Below, one piece after another: positions 33,174 through 41,917 of a DNA stretch of 64,000 nt. Position 1 is the stretch's first letter; every line of letters begins with the position of its first letter. The position numbers and the translations under genes are program-made. The notes beneath the pieces were generated by a model that was not told where the DNA came from, did not search any database, and worked only from the letters and a program-made list of their open reading frames with translations. This DNA is from Gemmatimonadota bacterium. GTDB lineage: Bacteria > Gemmatimonadota > Gemmatimonadetes > Gemmatimonadales > GWC2-71-9. The stretch lies in NCBI GenBank assembly GCA_009692115.1, contig SHZU01000006.1:1-64000 (forward strand), given 5' to 3'.

Positions 33174-36073
33174 CGCCGCCCTCGCGTCCGACACCGTCCC
33201 CGGCCCAAAGCAAAGCCATTGGTGCGGGCGCGGGACCGGTACTGGTCCTGGCGGGCCCCGGTGCCGGCAAAACGTTTTGCCTGATCGAGCGGATCCGGTT
33301 TCTGGTGGACCAAGGCGGCGTTGACCCCGAGCGGATCTGCGCGCTGACCTTCACCAACAAGGCCGCCGAGGAAGTGGCCGCCCGGCTCCGCCGCGAGCTC
33401 GGGCCCCGGGCCGACGCGGTGACTCGGTCCACCATTCACTCCCTGTGCGTCAAGATTCTCCGGACCCACGGCGAAGCGTTAGGCCTGGAGAAGGGGTTCG
33501 GGATTGCCGACGAAGACTACCAGAAAGAACTGCTCGGCTGGCTCAAGGTCCCGCCTCAGTGGCGAAGCAATCTGCTCGGCCGCTTCGGTCTGGCCCGGCT
33601 CGGCGCGAAACCGCTTCAGGAGGACAACGCCCGGACCTTCAAGCGCTACCGTGCTCATCTGGTCAAGCGTGGGATGATCGACTTCGACGACATCGTCCAT
33701 CTGACCAAAGAGCTCTTCGACCGGTTTCCGGAAACCGCCGCCGAGGTGGCCGGCCGGTGGGACCATCTCCTGGTCGACGAGGTCCAGGATCTGAATCCGG
33801 TCCAGTTTTCGATCGTGACCACGCTCGGGCGGGCGCACGGCAACGTCTTCGTCGTCGGCGACGACGAACAGTCGATCTTCTCGTGGACCGGGGCCGATCC
33901 CCGGCTGATCGCGACGTTCGCCAACGAGTTCCGCGCCGTGGACCGGATCGTGCTCGACGAGAACCGGCGCACCGCGGGGCAAATCTTTGCCCTGGCCCGC
34001 CGCCTGATCTCGAGCAACGTGCCGCTGTTCGGCCCGAAGCACATCACGGCGACCCACGAGTCGGAGTACCCCGTCCTAACCCGCTCGTTTCCCGATGAGC
34101 ACGCCGAGGTTGCCTGGCTCCTCGAGGACGTCCAAGCCGATCGGGCGGCCTCCGGCCTCCCCTGGGGCGAATACGCCGTTCTCTACCGCAAACACGCCGA
34201 TGGTAATCTCCTCGAAGGGGCCCTGATGCAGGCCGGCTTGCCGTGCCGCCTGGCTCACGGCCGGGCGCTGGCGGACGACTTGGCCGTCCGGTATCTGATC
34301 GCGGCGCTCAAGGTGATCTCGTACCCCGGCGACCCGGTCATCGACGAAGGCTTTGCGCGGGTGGTCCTGCCGGAGGCGCTCTGCGATGCCCTTCGGAAGG
34401 CCGCGCTGAAGGACCGGATCGGCTTCCTCGGAACCCTCCATCGCCAAGTCCGGGCCCGCCCCCGCACCGACGAGGAAGGACGGAAGATTCGCCGGGCCTT
34501 GGCAGCGATACAGAACCTGACGGCGTTAGGTCAGCGGCACCGGCACCTGGCGCGGCTGGTCGACGAGATCCTGTCCCAACGGGTCGGTGCCTACCACACG
34601 ATCCTCGAGCAACGGGCCGAGGAGCTCTCCGATCCGGCGGGGTATCCGGAAGTGGCGCGGCTTGCCGGGGAGCTGGAGCGGGTCCGGGATGCTCGGGCCC
34701 CGATGCTGATTCAAGCAATGGGGGGACTCGAGATCGGCTTGGCCGGAATGCTGGCCGGGGCCGGGATCCGCTTGTTTGAGGTTAGGACGACCCCGCCGGC
34801 CGGCCAATTCGTGCTCGGACCGGCGTGGTCGTGCCCCGATCTGGGGTTGGCCCTCACGGTATTCAAAGCACTCCAGTTCCTGACCGCCACGACCGAGCGG
34901 GCGGCCGGCAACTTCGTGGCGGTCGATCTCGAAACCACCGGCCGGGACGTGGCCACGGCCGAGATCGTCGAGCTCGGAGCGGTCCGGGTCCGTGACTGGG
35001 AAATCGTGGCGGAGTTCCATCAGCTGGTGAAGCCGGCTGTCCCGATCGAGCCGGGCGCGAGCGCCACCCACCACTACAGCGACGCGGATGTGGCCAACCA
35101 GCCCTCGTTTGACGAGGTGTGGCCCCGGTTCAAGGCCTTTGCCGCGACCGACGAGCTGGTGGCCCACAACGGCTACGACTTCGACTTCCCGATTCTCCGC
35201 CGGATGTCGGGCGACCGGGACTTTGTGACCTACGATACGGTGCCCTTGGCCTGGTCCCTCCGGCTCGGCAGCGCCAAGCTCCAGCACTTGGCCGCCCGGT
35301 TCGGGGTCGACCCCGGCACTGCGCACACCGCGCTCTCGGACGTCCGGACGCTGGCCCAGGTCTACCGGAAGCTGGAAGAGGAAAAAGTGGCCCGAGCCAG
35401 ACGGGTGGCCCTCTCGAATGTGCTCGACTATCTCGGCATCTCCCTGGCCCTCTCCGACCCCGACACCTTGGGAACGGAAGCCGGTCTCTTGCGGGACATC
35501 ACCGCGGTCTATGCCTTGGGCCGGTTCAGCGACTGCCTGGAGTTCTACCGGGCCGAACGCGACCGTTGGAACCAGGGTGCCATTCCGGTCGACGAACTGA
35601 TCGAACGTCTCGGCGGCCAGTCGCTGATGCTCAAAGTCCGCGCCGAGAAACGCTCCGACCAGCGCTACCCCGCCGCCATGGCCCGGGTCCGCCGCCTCCT
35701 CGAGGCTCTCTCGGAGGAGACCCTCGAAGCCGAAATCCAGGAATTCCTGAGCCGCGTAGCCCTCTCCAAGAGCGACGGCATCGAAACCGACCAAGACCGG
35801 ATCAACCTCCTCACCCTCCACTCCACCAAAGGCCTAGAATTCTCCCGAGTCTACATCGTCGGCGTCGAAGACGCCGAGATGCCCGGCCTCCAATCCCTGC
35901 CGAGTGCCGAGCGCCGAGCGCCGAGTGCCGAGCTCGAAGAATCCCGCCGGCTCCTGTACGTCGGAATGACCCGGGCCAAGGAGCGTCTGGTCATGACCCG
36001 GGTGGAAGCGAGGGACGGCAAGTTGACCGGCGGCCACCGCTTCCTCGATGAGATGGCCCTCGTCCCTATTTGA
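33170..36073 (+). CDS. UvrD-type helicase with embedded DEDDh 3'-5' exonuclease domain
   Basis: A 967-residue fusion. Helicase motifs: Walker A GPGAGKT at about 29-35, FTNKAAEE, VDEVQDLNPVQ, DDEQSIFSWTGADP, ENRRTAG, then TLHSTKGLEFS near 884 and LLYVGMTRAKERL near 930. Between them, about 582-750, sits a DnaQ-like exonuclease: VDLETTG (D586), AHNGYDFDF and HTALSDV, the full D-E-D-H-D set. The helicase could unwind and the nuclease trim 3' ends in repair. GTG 33170 has GGGAGG 7 bases ahead. A 7-bp tandem repeat lies at residues about 910-921. The end overlaps the convergent GNAT gene by 8 bases. Confidence 0.88.
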   Translation: MTPPSRPTPSPAQSKAIGAGAGPVLVLAGPGAGKTFCLIERIRFLVDQGGVDPERICALTFTNKAAEEVAARLRRELGPRADAVTRSTIHSLCVKILRTHGEALGLEKGFGIADEDYQKELLGWLKVPPQWRSNLLGRFGLARLGAKPLQEDNARTFKRYRAHLVKRGMIDFDDIVHLTKELFDRFPETAAEVAGRWDHLLVDEVQDLNPVQFSIVTTLGRAHGNVFVVGDDEQSIFSWTGADPRLIATFANEFRAVDRIVLDENRRTAGQIFALARRLISSNVPLFGPKHITATHESEYPVLTRSFPDEHAEVAWLLEDVQADRAASGLPWGEYAVLYRKHADGNLLEGALMQAGLPCRLAHGRALADDLAVRYLIAALKVISYPGDPVIDEGFARVVLPEALCDALRKAALKDRIGFLGTLHRQVRARPRTDEEGRKIRRALAAIQNLTALGQRHRHLARLVDEILSQRVGAYHTILEQRAEELSDPAGYPEVARLAGELERVRDARAPMLIQAMGGLEIGLAGMLAGAGIRLFEVRTTPPAGQFVLGPAWSCPDLGLALTVFKALQFLTATTERAAGNFVAVDLETTGRDVATAEIVELGAVRVRDWEIVAEFHQLVKPAVPIEPGASATHHYSDADVANQPSFDEVWPRFKAFAATDELVAHNGYDFDFPILRRMSGDRDFVTYDTVPLAWSLRLGSAKLQHLAARFGVDPGTAHTALSDVRTLAQVYRKLEEEKVARARRVALSNVLDYLGISLALSDPDTLGTEAGLLRDITAVYALGRFSDCLEFYRAERDRWNQGAIPVDELIERLGGQSLMLKVRAEKRSDQRYPAAMARVRRLLEALSEETLEAEIQEFLSRVALSKSDGIETDQDRINLLTLHSTKGLEFSRVYIVGVEDAEMPGLQSLPSAERRAPSAELEESRRLLYVGMTRAKERLVMTRVEARDGKLTGGHRFLDEMALVPI
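35898..35932 (+). repeat. Five tandem copies of a 7-bp unit (YGCCGAG) inside the helicase gene
   Basis: Units run at 35898, 35905, 35912, 35919 and 35926. They encode a Ser/Ala/Glu/Arg-rich linker between helicase motifs V and VI. As 7 is not a multiple of 3, gain or loss of one unit would shift the frame before motif VI. Confidence 0.95.
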
Positions 36074-36881
36074 TGAGTTGCCACTTCGTACGGGTATAGG
36101 CGACCCGGAACCCGTGTCGCTCGGCATTCCGCTGGGATGCGCTGCCGGGAAGGGTGGTGATCATGGCCACGTCGCAGCCCTGCTTCACCGCAAACCGGAG
36201 CCTCGTGCCTAACAGGGCGAGCTGGGCTCCGTGACGGCGTTCCCCGGGAATGGTGCTTGCGCCGGCCAGGAGTGCCACCCCGCCCGTGATCGAGAGTGCA
36301 CCCGCCGCGATCGGCCGGCCCCCGCGATCGGCCACGAAGGTCAAGGCGCCCGGGCGCCGGGCCCCGATCTCCGACAACTCGGCCATCATCGGGGCGTACT
36401 CGGGGAATTCACTCCAGCCTTCGGTTGCGGTGTCGGCCCAGGCCCGCCACTCGTCGGGTGCGGTCTGCCGAACGGTGACCTCCGCCGACGCGCCTGGGAT
36501 ATCGACGGCCTCGTCGATCGGCCGATAGAGGACATTCGACCACTCCATCGGCCGGTACCCGCGGGCGGGTAGCAGCGCCATGGTGGAGAGGTCCGCGAGC
36601 GGGCTCACCTCATGGAAGGTCGGGGCGCCCCGATCGCCGAAGAACCGTTCGATCCGCTCCAAGACCTCGGGCGTGCCCGGTTCAAAGACTCCGAGGCCGA
36701 AGGTCTGGGTGATTGGCGAATCGACACCGTCGAACATGGCGTAGGCGCCGGCCACGTCGATCCACTCCGCGCCGCTCTCGGGCCGGAGGGTCCGGCGGCC
36801 TTCGACGAACTGGGCGCAACCGGCTGCTTCGGTGCGCTCGAGCCGCCGGGCCAATGCGAGATCGGCAAACGGGACGCTCAC
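36066..36881 (-). CDS. GNAT-family N-acetyltransferase
   Basis: A 271-residue protein with a C-terminal GNAT domain: TFVADRGGRPIAAGALSI, GASTIPGERRHGAQLALL for the acetyl-CoA loop, and SASQRNAERHGFRVAYTRTK at the end. The N-terminal half resembles a second, degenerate GNAT-like domain. No signal peptide. Its ATG overlaps the DUF72 stop by 4 bases. The acceptor substrate is unknown. Confidence 0.85.
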   Translation of the reverse strand: MSVPFADLALARRLERTEAAGCAQFVEGRRTLRPESGAEWIDVAGAYAMFDGVDSPITQTFGLGVFEPGTPEVLERIERFFGDRGAPTFHEVSPLADLSTMALLPARGYRPMEWSNVLYRPIDEAVDIPGASAEVTVRQTAPDEWRAWADTATEGWSEFPEYAPMMAELSEIGARRPGALTFVADRGGRPIAAGALSITGGVALLAGASTIPGERRHGAQLALLGTRLRFAVKQGCDVAMITTLPGSASQRNAERHGFRVAYTRTKWQLIK

Positions 36882-37576
36882 AGCTTGGTCTTGAGACTCA
36901 TGGCGACGGGCGGGCCGGAACCAGGTGAGTGGTCATGCTTGAAATAGATGTAGGTGTCGCTCCACCCGAAGCCCGCGATTCGGGCGGCCCACGCGGCCAG
37001 GCTCGCCTCGTCGTAGTCGAGCTTGTGGAGCCGGACGTAGCCCCAGCCCGCGGTGGCCACCAGCGGCGTCGGCACGCCGTTCTGGTCCGAAATGCACAGG
37101 GGAATACCCCGGGCCTTGAGGACGTCGAAGACCTGGTCATCGTCAAACCAGGTTTGGTTCCGAAACTCGATCGTGATCCGCCACCGCTTGGGTACGATAT
37201 CGAGGAAGGCCTCCAGCCGGGGAATGTCCTTCTTCAAGTGCGGCGGGAGTTGAAACAGCGTAGGGCCGAGTTTGCTGCCTAACACGGCAACGGTCTGGGC
37301 CAGATACCCGACCAGTTCCCCCGCGTCCCGGAGTTGGGCGTGATGGGTAATCCGCTGACTGGCCTTGATGGCGAACTGGAAGCCCTCCGGGACCTCGGCG
37401 GTCCAATCGAGCAGGTTCTTTTCGCGGGGCATCCGGTAGAACGTGTTGTTGATCTCGACCGTCTGGAATTGGCTCGCGTAGTACGCCAACATGCCCTTGT
37501 CGGGGAGTTTGGCCGGATAGAACGGCCCTTTCCATTCCTTGAACGCAAATCCGCTGGTCCCGACGTACGACGCCAT
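36878..37576 (-). CDS. DUF72 family protein
   Basis: A 232-residue protein, normal size for DUF72. Landmarks are YVGTSGFAFKEWKGPFYP at the start, VEINNTFYRMP, FQFAIKASQRITHHAQL, LFQLPPHLKKD, TIEFRNQTWF and YIYFKHDH at the end. The fold is a TIM-barrel-like one of unknown function, sometimes tied to nuclease-like activity by structure. First gene of a two-gene operon with the acetyltransferase. Confidence 0.92.
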   Translation of the reverse strand: MASYVGTSGFAFKEWKGPFYPAKLPDKGMLAYYASQFQTVEINNTFYRMPREKNLLDWTAEVPEGFQFAIKASQRITHHAQLRDAGELVGYLAQTVAVLGSKLGPTLFQLPPHLKKDIPRLEAFLDIVPKRWRITIEFRNQTWFDDDQVFDVLKARGIPLCISDQNGVPTPLVATAGWGYVRLHKLDYDEASLAAWAARIAGFGWSDTYIYFKHDHSPGSGPPVAMSLKTKL

Positions 37577-37682
37577 CAGGAGGCGCGGGCCAGGCCGAAG
37601 GAAATGGTGGCGGTACCGATCGAACGAGCGGGCATGGGGGCCCTCCTGGCGTTGGCCTCTAAGGTACTGGCGGCCGCCCCGG

Positions 37683-37710
37683 TTGAGAATGTCCGGTTCG
37701 GGGCTACCAT
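37683..37710 (+). promoter_or_regulatory. Promoter of the PQQ dehydrogenase gene, leaderless type
   Basis: TTGAGA (37683-37688), 16 bases, TACCAT (37705-37710), then 6 bases to ATG at 37717. No ribosome site is visible. Confidence 0.5.
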
Positions 37711-37716
37711 TCCCGG

Positions 37717-39618
37717 ATGCGAAGAGCCCTCCTTGCCCTGCTGGCCCCTGCTGCTCTCTCGGCCCAGACCGACTGGCCGGTCTACGGCGGCGACCCCGGC
37801 GCCATGAAATACTCCGCCCTCGCCGACTTGAATCCCGGCAACGTGGGCCGGCTGACCAAGCTCTGGGAATGGAGCACCGGCGAGGCCCCGATGGCTCAGT
37901 GGAAGACCCGGCCCGGACTGTTCCAGGCCACCCCCCTGATGATTGGCGATACTCTGTTCTTGCCGACCTCGTATAACCAAGTGGCCGCCCTCAATGCCGC
38001 CACCGGGCGCGAGTACTGGCGGTTCGACCCCCGGGCCTACGAGGCCGGCCAGGCGCCTAACGGCACGGGCTTCGTCCACCGGGGGGTTGCCAGCTGGAGT
38101 GATGGAAAGACCCGCCGGATCTTTCTCAATAGCCGGTGGCGCCTGATCGCCCTCGATGCCGCGACCGGCCGGCCGATTCCGTCGTTTGGCGCGGGCGGCG
38201 AGGTCGATTTGGCGGGAGATCTGGTGTGGCAGGTCAATCGACGGCGCTACACCAACACCTCGCCTCCGGTGGTGTGGGGTAACCTGGTCATCGTCGGGAA
38301 CGGCGTGGCCGACAAGTTTGCCTACAAGAACGACCCCCCGGGCGATATCCAGGCTTTCGATGCGAGGACCGGCAAGCGAATCTGGAAATGGAGTCCGATT
38401 CCCCAAGGAGGCGACGGATCCGAGACCTGGGAAAACGAATCCTGGCGGTTCACCGGTCACACCAACGTGTGGGCGCCCTTCAGCGTCGACGTGGCGCGAG
38501 GACTCGTCTATCTCCCGGTCAGCACGCCGAGCAACGACTGGTACGGAGGAGCCCGGAAGGGCGACAATCTCTTTGCCGAGTCGCTGGTCTGCCTCGACGC
38601 CCGCACCGGGGAAAAACTGTGGCACTTCCAGACGGTGCACCATGGGCTCTGGGACTACGACCTCCCGACCGCGCCGGTGCTGGGCCGGGTCACCCAACCC
38701 GGCGGCCCCGTCGATTTTGTCGCCATGCCGACCAAGATGGGGATGCTGTTCGTCTTTGATCGGGTCACGGGCACGCCCCTTTGGCCGGTCGAGGAGCGGC
38801 CGGTTCCCGCCAGTGATGTCCTCGGCGAGCGGGCCGCGCCGACCCAGCCGTTTCCCACCAAACCGGCGCCCTACGCCCGCCAGGGCTTCAGTGCAACGGA
38901 CGTGGTCGATTTTACGCCGGCTCTGAAAGAGTTGGCGACGAGGACCGTGACCAGCTATCGAACTGGGCCGCTGTTTACACCGCCCTCGCTTCAGGGGACG
39001 GTGGCTTCGCCGGGACTGATTGGCGGGTCGGGGTGGGGCGGGGGAGCGTATGACCCGGAAACCGGGATCATCTATTTGAAGGCCACCAACCAACCGGCCC
39101 TGCTCAAGTTGGTCACGCCACCACCGTCCGACTCACTCGACGCGGCCTACGCGCTCGATTTTACCGCCAGTCTCGACCTCAACGCCAAGCTGTTGTCGAG
39201 TCCCGACGACCCGCAGCGGGCGGCGGCCTCCCTGCCGATCAGCAAGCCTCCGTATGGAACGCTGACGGCCATCGATCTCGCGACCGGCGATCACCGGTGG
39301 CAAGTGCCCCTCGGCGACTCGCCGGAGATCCGGAATCACCCGCTCTTAAAGGGTGTGGCCCTGCCTCCGCTCGGCGTGGCCGGCGCTCCCGGGGCCATCG
39401 TGACCAAAGGGGGGCTGCTCTTTGCGACGGGTGGCGGCTCGGCCCTGATTGCGCTCGACAAGGCAACCGGGAAGGTGCTCTGGCAGGCGCCGCTCGGCGC
39501 GATCGGTTACGCCAATCCAATGACCTATCGGACCCGGGCGGGGCAGCAGGTGGTGGTGATTGCCACCGGCGGCGGGGCGGCGCCGGCCAAACTCCAGGCT
39601 TTTTCGTTACCGCGGTGA
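37717..39618 (+). CDS. Exported PQQ-dependent dehydrogenase (quinoprotein)
   Basis: A 633-residue protein with a signal peptide (LLALLAPAALSAQ). Repeated Trp-docking propeller motifs (AALNAATGREYWRFDP, LIALDAATGRPIPSFG, VCLDARTGEKLWHFQ, LIALDKATGKVLWQAP) and HHGLWDYDLPTAP are typical of membrane-glucose-dehydrogenase-like quinoproteins. No heme motif CxxCH, so electrons must go to a separate acceptor. It oxidises an alcohol or sugar in the periplasm; the substrate is unknown. No PQQ synthesis genes are in the window. The 3' end overlaps the PIN toxin gene by 12 bases, tail to tail. Confidence 0.9.
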   Translation: MRRALLALLAPAALSAQTDWPVYGGDPGAMKYSALADLNPGNVGRLTKLWEWSTGEAPMAQWKTRPGLFQATPLMIGDTLFLPTSYNQVAALNAATGREYWRFDPRAYEAGQAPNGTGFVHRGVASWSDGKTRRIFLNSRWRLIALDAATGRPIPSFGAGGEVDLAGDLVWQVNRRRYTNTSPPVVWGNLVIVGNGVADKFAYKNDPPGDIQAFDARTGKRIWKWSPIPQGGDGSETWENESWRFTGHTNVWAPFSVDVARGLVYLPVSTPSNDWYGGARKGDNLFAESLVCLDARTGEKLWHFQTVHHGLWDYDLPTAPVLGRVTQPGGPVDFVAMPTKMGMLFVFDRVTGTPLWPVEERPVPASDVLGERAAPTQPFPTKPAPYARQGFSATDVVDFTPALKELATRTVTSYRTGPLFTPPSLQGTVASPGLIGGSGWGGGAYDPETGIIYLKATNQPALLKLVTPPPSDSLDAAYALDFTASLDLNAKLLSSPDDPQRAAASLPISKPPYGTLTAIDLATGDHRWQVPLGDSPEIRNHPLLKGVALPPLGVAGAPGAIVTKGGLLFATGGGSALIALDKATGKVLWQAPLGAIGYANPMTYRTRAGQQVVVIATGGGAAPAKLQAFSLPR

Positions 39619-40032
39619 GGATCGAAACGGGTTGACCACCTCGAGCCCGTCGAGGCGCCAGCCGTGCTGGAGGTCCTCGGAGTAGAGGCGAGTGCAGCCG
39701 GAGGCCAGGGCGGCCCGGATGATGAGGCCGTCCCAGAACGACAGTTGATGGAGCCGGTGGAGGTCGATGGCGCCGAGAATGTCGTCGAGTCCGATGGGCA
39801 CCAATTCGAATCGGCCGAACAACTCAGCTTTGCGGCGCGCGACGGGTGCCGTGACGCCGAGCTTCCTGGTCGCGGCGACGAAGTACTCCTGGACAACCTG
39901 CGTCGAGATGACCCCGGACCGATCGAGCCGGTGCTTGGCGATCAACTCCAAAGCCCTGGTCTGCTTCGCCGGCGCGTCGGCGTCGTCGGTGGAGACCAGG
40001 ACGTTGGTGTCGAAGAAACTACGACCGCTCAT
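39607..40032 (-). CDS. vapC: PIN-domain toxin, VapC type
   Basis: A 141-residue PIN RNase. Acidic residues are FFDTNVLV, VVQEYFV, SFWDGLII and SEDLQHG, the expected D-E-D-D set. I use ATG 40032, which overlaps the antitoxin gene end by 14 bases; an ATG six codons earlier is possible. VapC toxins cut tRNA or rRNA to halt growth until neutralised. The gene is downstream of, and coupled to, the ribbon-helix-helix antitoxin. Confidence 0.88.
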   Translation of the reverse strand: MSGRSFFDTNVLVSTDDADAPAKQTRALELIAKHRLDRSGVISTQVVQEYFVAATRKLGVTAPVARRKAELFGRFELVPIGLDDILGAIDLHRLHQLSFWDGLIIRAALASGCTRLYSEDLQHGWRLDGLEVVNPFRSSPR

Positions 40033-40246
40033 GGAGGCTGCTGCGGTCAAACGTCCAGCCCTTGGACCGCCCCCCCGATTCGAGCGACAGCTGTTTCAAC
40101 TCCTTCAGTTCGGCATCCATGGCGCCCTCCCCGGCCAGATAGGCCAAATGATCCCTGACGACTTGGTTGAGACTCTTGCCCATGGCCTCGGCGACCTTGC
40201 GGGCTCGCTCCACGAGTTGCCGGTCGACGGACAGGGTGATGTTCAT
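40019..40246 (-). CDS. vapB: Ribbon-helix-helix antitoxin, VapB type
   Basis: A 75-residue protein: the N-terminal strand MNITLSVDRQLVERARKVAE and helix KSLNQVVRDHL form the DNA-binding ribbon-helix-helix, and the tail binds toxin. I start at ATG 40246 because a full promoter ends 6 bases ahead; a 40-codon longer reading would cross that promoter. It should repress its own operon through the palindromes just upstream. Confidence 0.85.
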   Translation of the reverse strand: MNITLSVDRQLVERARKVAEAMGKSLNQVVRDHLAYLAGEGAMDAELKELKQLSLESGGRSKGWTFDRSSLHERS

Positions 40247-40282
40247 GTCCACGTAATACGTGTCCACGTATGAAGGTGTCAA
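40247..40282 (-). promoter_or_regulatory. Promoter and operator of vapBC module 1
   Basis: Minus strand: TTGACA (40277-40282), 18 bases, TATTAC (40253-40258), 6 bases, ATG. A 16-bp inverted repeat ATACGTGTCCACGTAT (40256-40271), an 11-bp palindrome (40251-40261) and GTCCACGTA twice (40247, 40262) overlap it. Antitoxin binding here would block the polymerase directly. Confidence 0.75.
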
Positions 40283-40482
40283 CGGCTCTCCTGGGTTCGG
40301 GTCAGCCATCAAGATCGCGGGACCCCGCGGGTCGGTGGTAACCCATTGAACGACTAAAGACATCAATCCGACGCAGGGGCCGGGCTATTATTGGGAATCA
40401 TGGCCGACCAAGAGCCATCCCTGCGGAGCAACTGGCCGCGTACCGGGCCAAACGGTCCGCTTCGAAGGACGGCTGATGGCCG

Positions 40483-41901
40483 TCAGGGCTTGGTGGCGGG
40501 GGGCCGAGGCTTGAGGAATCCGGACAGGAAGTCGCCCGCTTTGGAAAGGTTGGCCGCAGCCCGGCCCAAGAGATAGCCCACGGCCGTTGGCCAGTCGAGT
40601 TGTTGCAGGGCCTTGGTGTCGGACAACGAGGCAAACAATTCCCGCCGCATCCGCCACAACGACGGGCCCGCCGACATGATCGGGTTGTACTCGGCGTCGT
40701 ATCGCACCCCAACGCCTTCGATCAGCGCCGATGTCCTGGCAAAGTACACCAGGTCGCTCGGCAGCCGGATCGGCCAATTGTACAGCTCCTTCATGATTTC
40801 CCGGGTCAGCATGTCGACCCGTTGCCGGGTGGTGGTCCGTTGAGCCGCCAGATCGAGCAGCATATTGACGAGGCGCTCGATCACCCCGCGGTCGGCCCCG
40901 GCTTCGACCAGCCCGAGCGCGTAGAATCCGTCGACCACGCCGGCAGTTTGGTTTTGAATGGCCGCGAACACCGTATCGACCAAGACCTTCCGGCGTTCCC
41001 GGGGGACTTGAATGACCACGCCGAAATCAAGCAGGACGATCCGGCCCGCGGGATCGACCAAGACATTGCCGGGATGGGGATCGGCGTGGAAGAACCCGTC
41101 GATCAACATCATCTGGATGTAGAGCTCCTGAAGCCGCTCAACAAAATCGGGAATCCGGAGCCCGCCGTACCGGGCGGCGGGGTCGAGCCCATCGATCCGG
41201 ATCCCGGCGATGTACTCCATCACCAACACGTCCCGTCCCGACACCTCGTCGACCACCTCGGGAATCCGGATCCGCGGGTTCTTGGTGAAGTTGGCGCGGA
41301 CCGCCCGGATGTTGGCGGCCTCGATCACGAAGTCCATCTCGTCGCCGATTCGCCGCTCGAACTCTTCGACGATGGCGGTGAGCGCGTGGGTGTGGATGTT
41401 CGGCATCCACCGGGCCACCCGTTCTGAGAGCATTCGTGCCACCTTGATGTCGGTGGCCACCAGCGGCCGGACGCCGGGGCGGAGTACCTTGACCGCCACT
41501 TCCCGCCCGCGGTACGAGGCCCGATGAACTTGCCCTAACGACCCGGCCGCGAGCGGGGTCGCATCGAACCGTTCGAAGATCTCGGCCACCGAGCGCCCTC
41601 GCTCGGCTTCGACGATCCGCTCGATCTCGGCGTACGGCACCGGGGGCACTTGGTCGGTGAGAGTTCCAAGCGCGTCGGCATACTCGTCCGGCAAGAGGTC
41701 GGTCCGCCCCGAGAAGATCTGCCCCAGCTTCACGAAACTCGGCCCGAGGGTGGTGATCGCCCGGAGCAGCCGCCGGGCCCGGGCCTCATGAAACGCACGG
41801 CTCCGCGGAATCGGCCCCCCAAAGACCAACCACCGCCGCCGGTCCCGGATGACCGAGACCAGCAACGGCCCCGCATGGCGCAGGATCACGAGGAGCCGCA
41901 T
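40483..41901 (-). CDS. ABC1/UbiB-family atypical kinase
   Basis: A 472-residue UbiB-family protein. PSFVKLGQIFSGRTDLLP holds the K-x-G-Q motif, AAGSLGQVHRA the Ala-rich loop, VAVKVLRP the Lys, FFHADPHPGN the catalytic segment and LLDFG the metal Asp. Relatives support ubiquinone or other isoprenoid quinone synthesis through ATPase activity. I start at ATG 41901, 16 bases after the upstream stop; a longer reading would overlap that gene. Likely co-transcribed with it, though the functional link is unclear. Confidence 0.9.
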   Translation of the reverse strand: MRLLVILRHAGPLLVSVIRDRRRWLVFGGPIPRSRAFHEARARRLLRAITTLGPSFVKLGQIFSGRTDLLPDEYADALGTLTDQVPPVPYAEIERIVEAERGRSVAEIFERFDATPLAAGSLGQVHRASYRGREVAVKVLRPGVRPLVATDIKVARMLSERVARWMPNIHTHALTAIVEEFERRIGDEMDFVIEAANIRAVRANFTKNPRIRIPEVVDEVSGRDVLVMEYIAGIRIDGLDPAARYGGLRIPDFVERLQELYIQMMLIDGFFHADPHPGNVLVDPAGRIVLLDFGVVIQVPRERRKVLVDTVFAAIQNQTAGVVDGFYALGLVEAGADRGVIERLVNMLLDLAAQRTTTRQRVDMLTREIMKELYNWPIRLPSDLVYFARTSALIEGVGVRYDAEYNPIMSAGPSLWRMRRELFASLSDTKALQQLDWPTAVGYLLGRAAANLSKAGDFLSGFLKPRPPATKP

Positions 41902-41917
41902 AGGGGTCGGCGCCGAG

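Noticed and set aside
35898-35932. Tandem repeat as a CRISPR or mobile-element mark
   Set aside because: Units are only 7 bp, without spacers and inside a coding frame.
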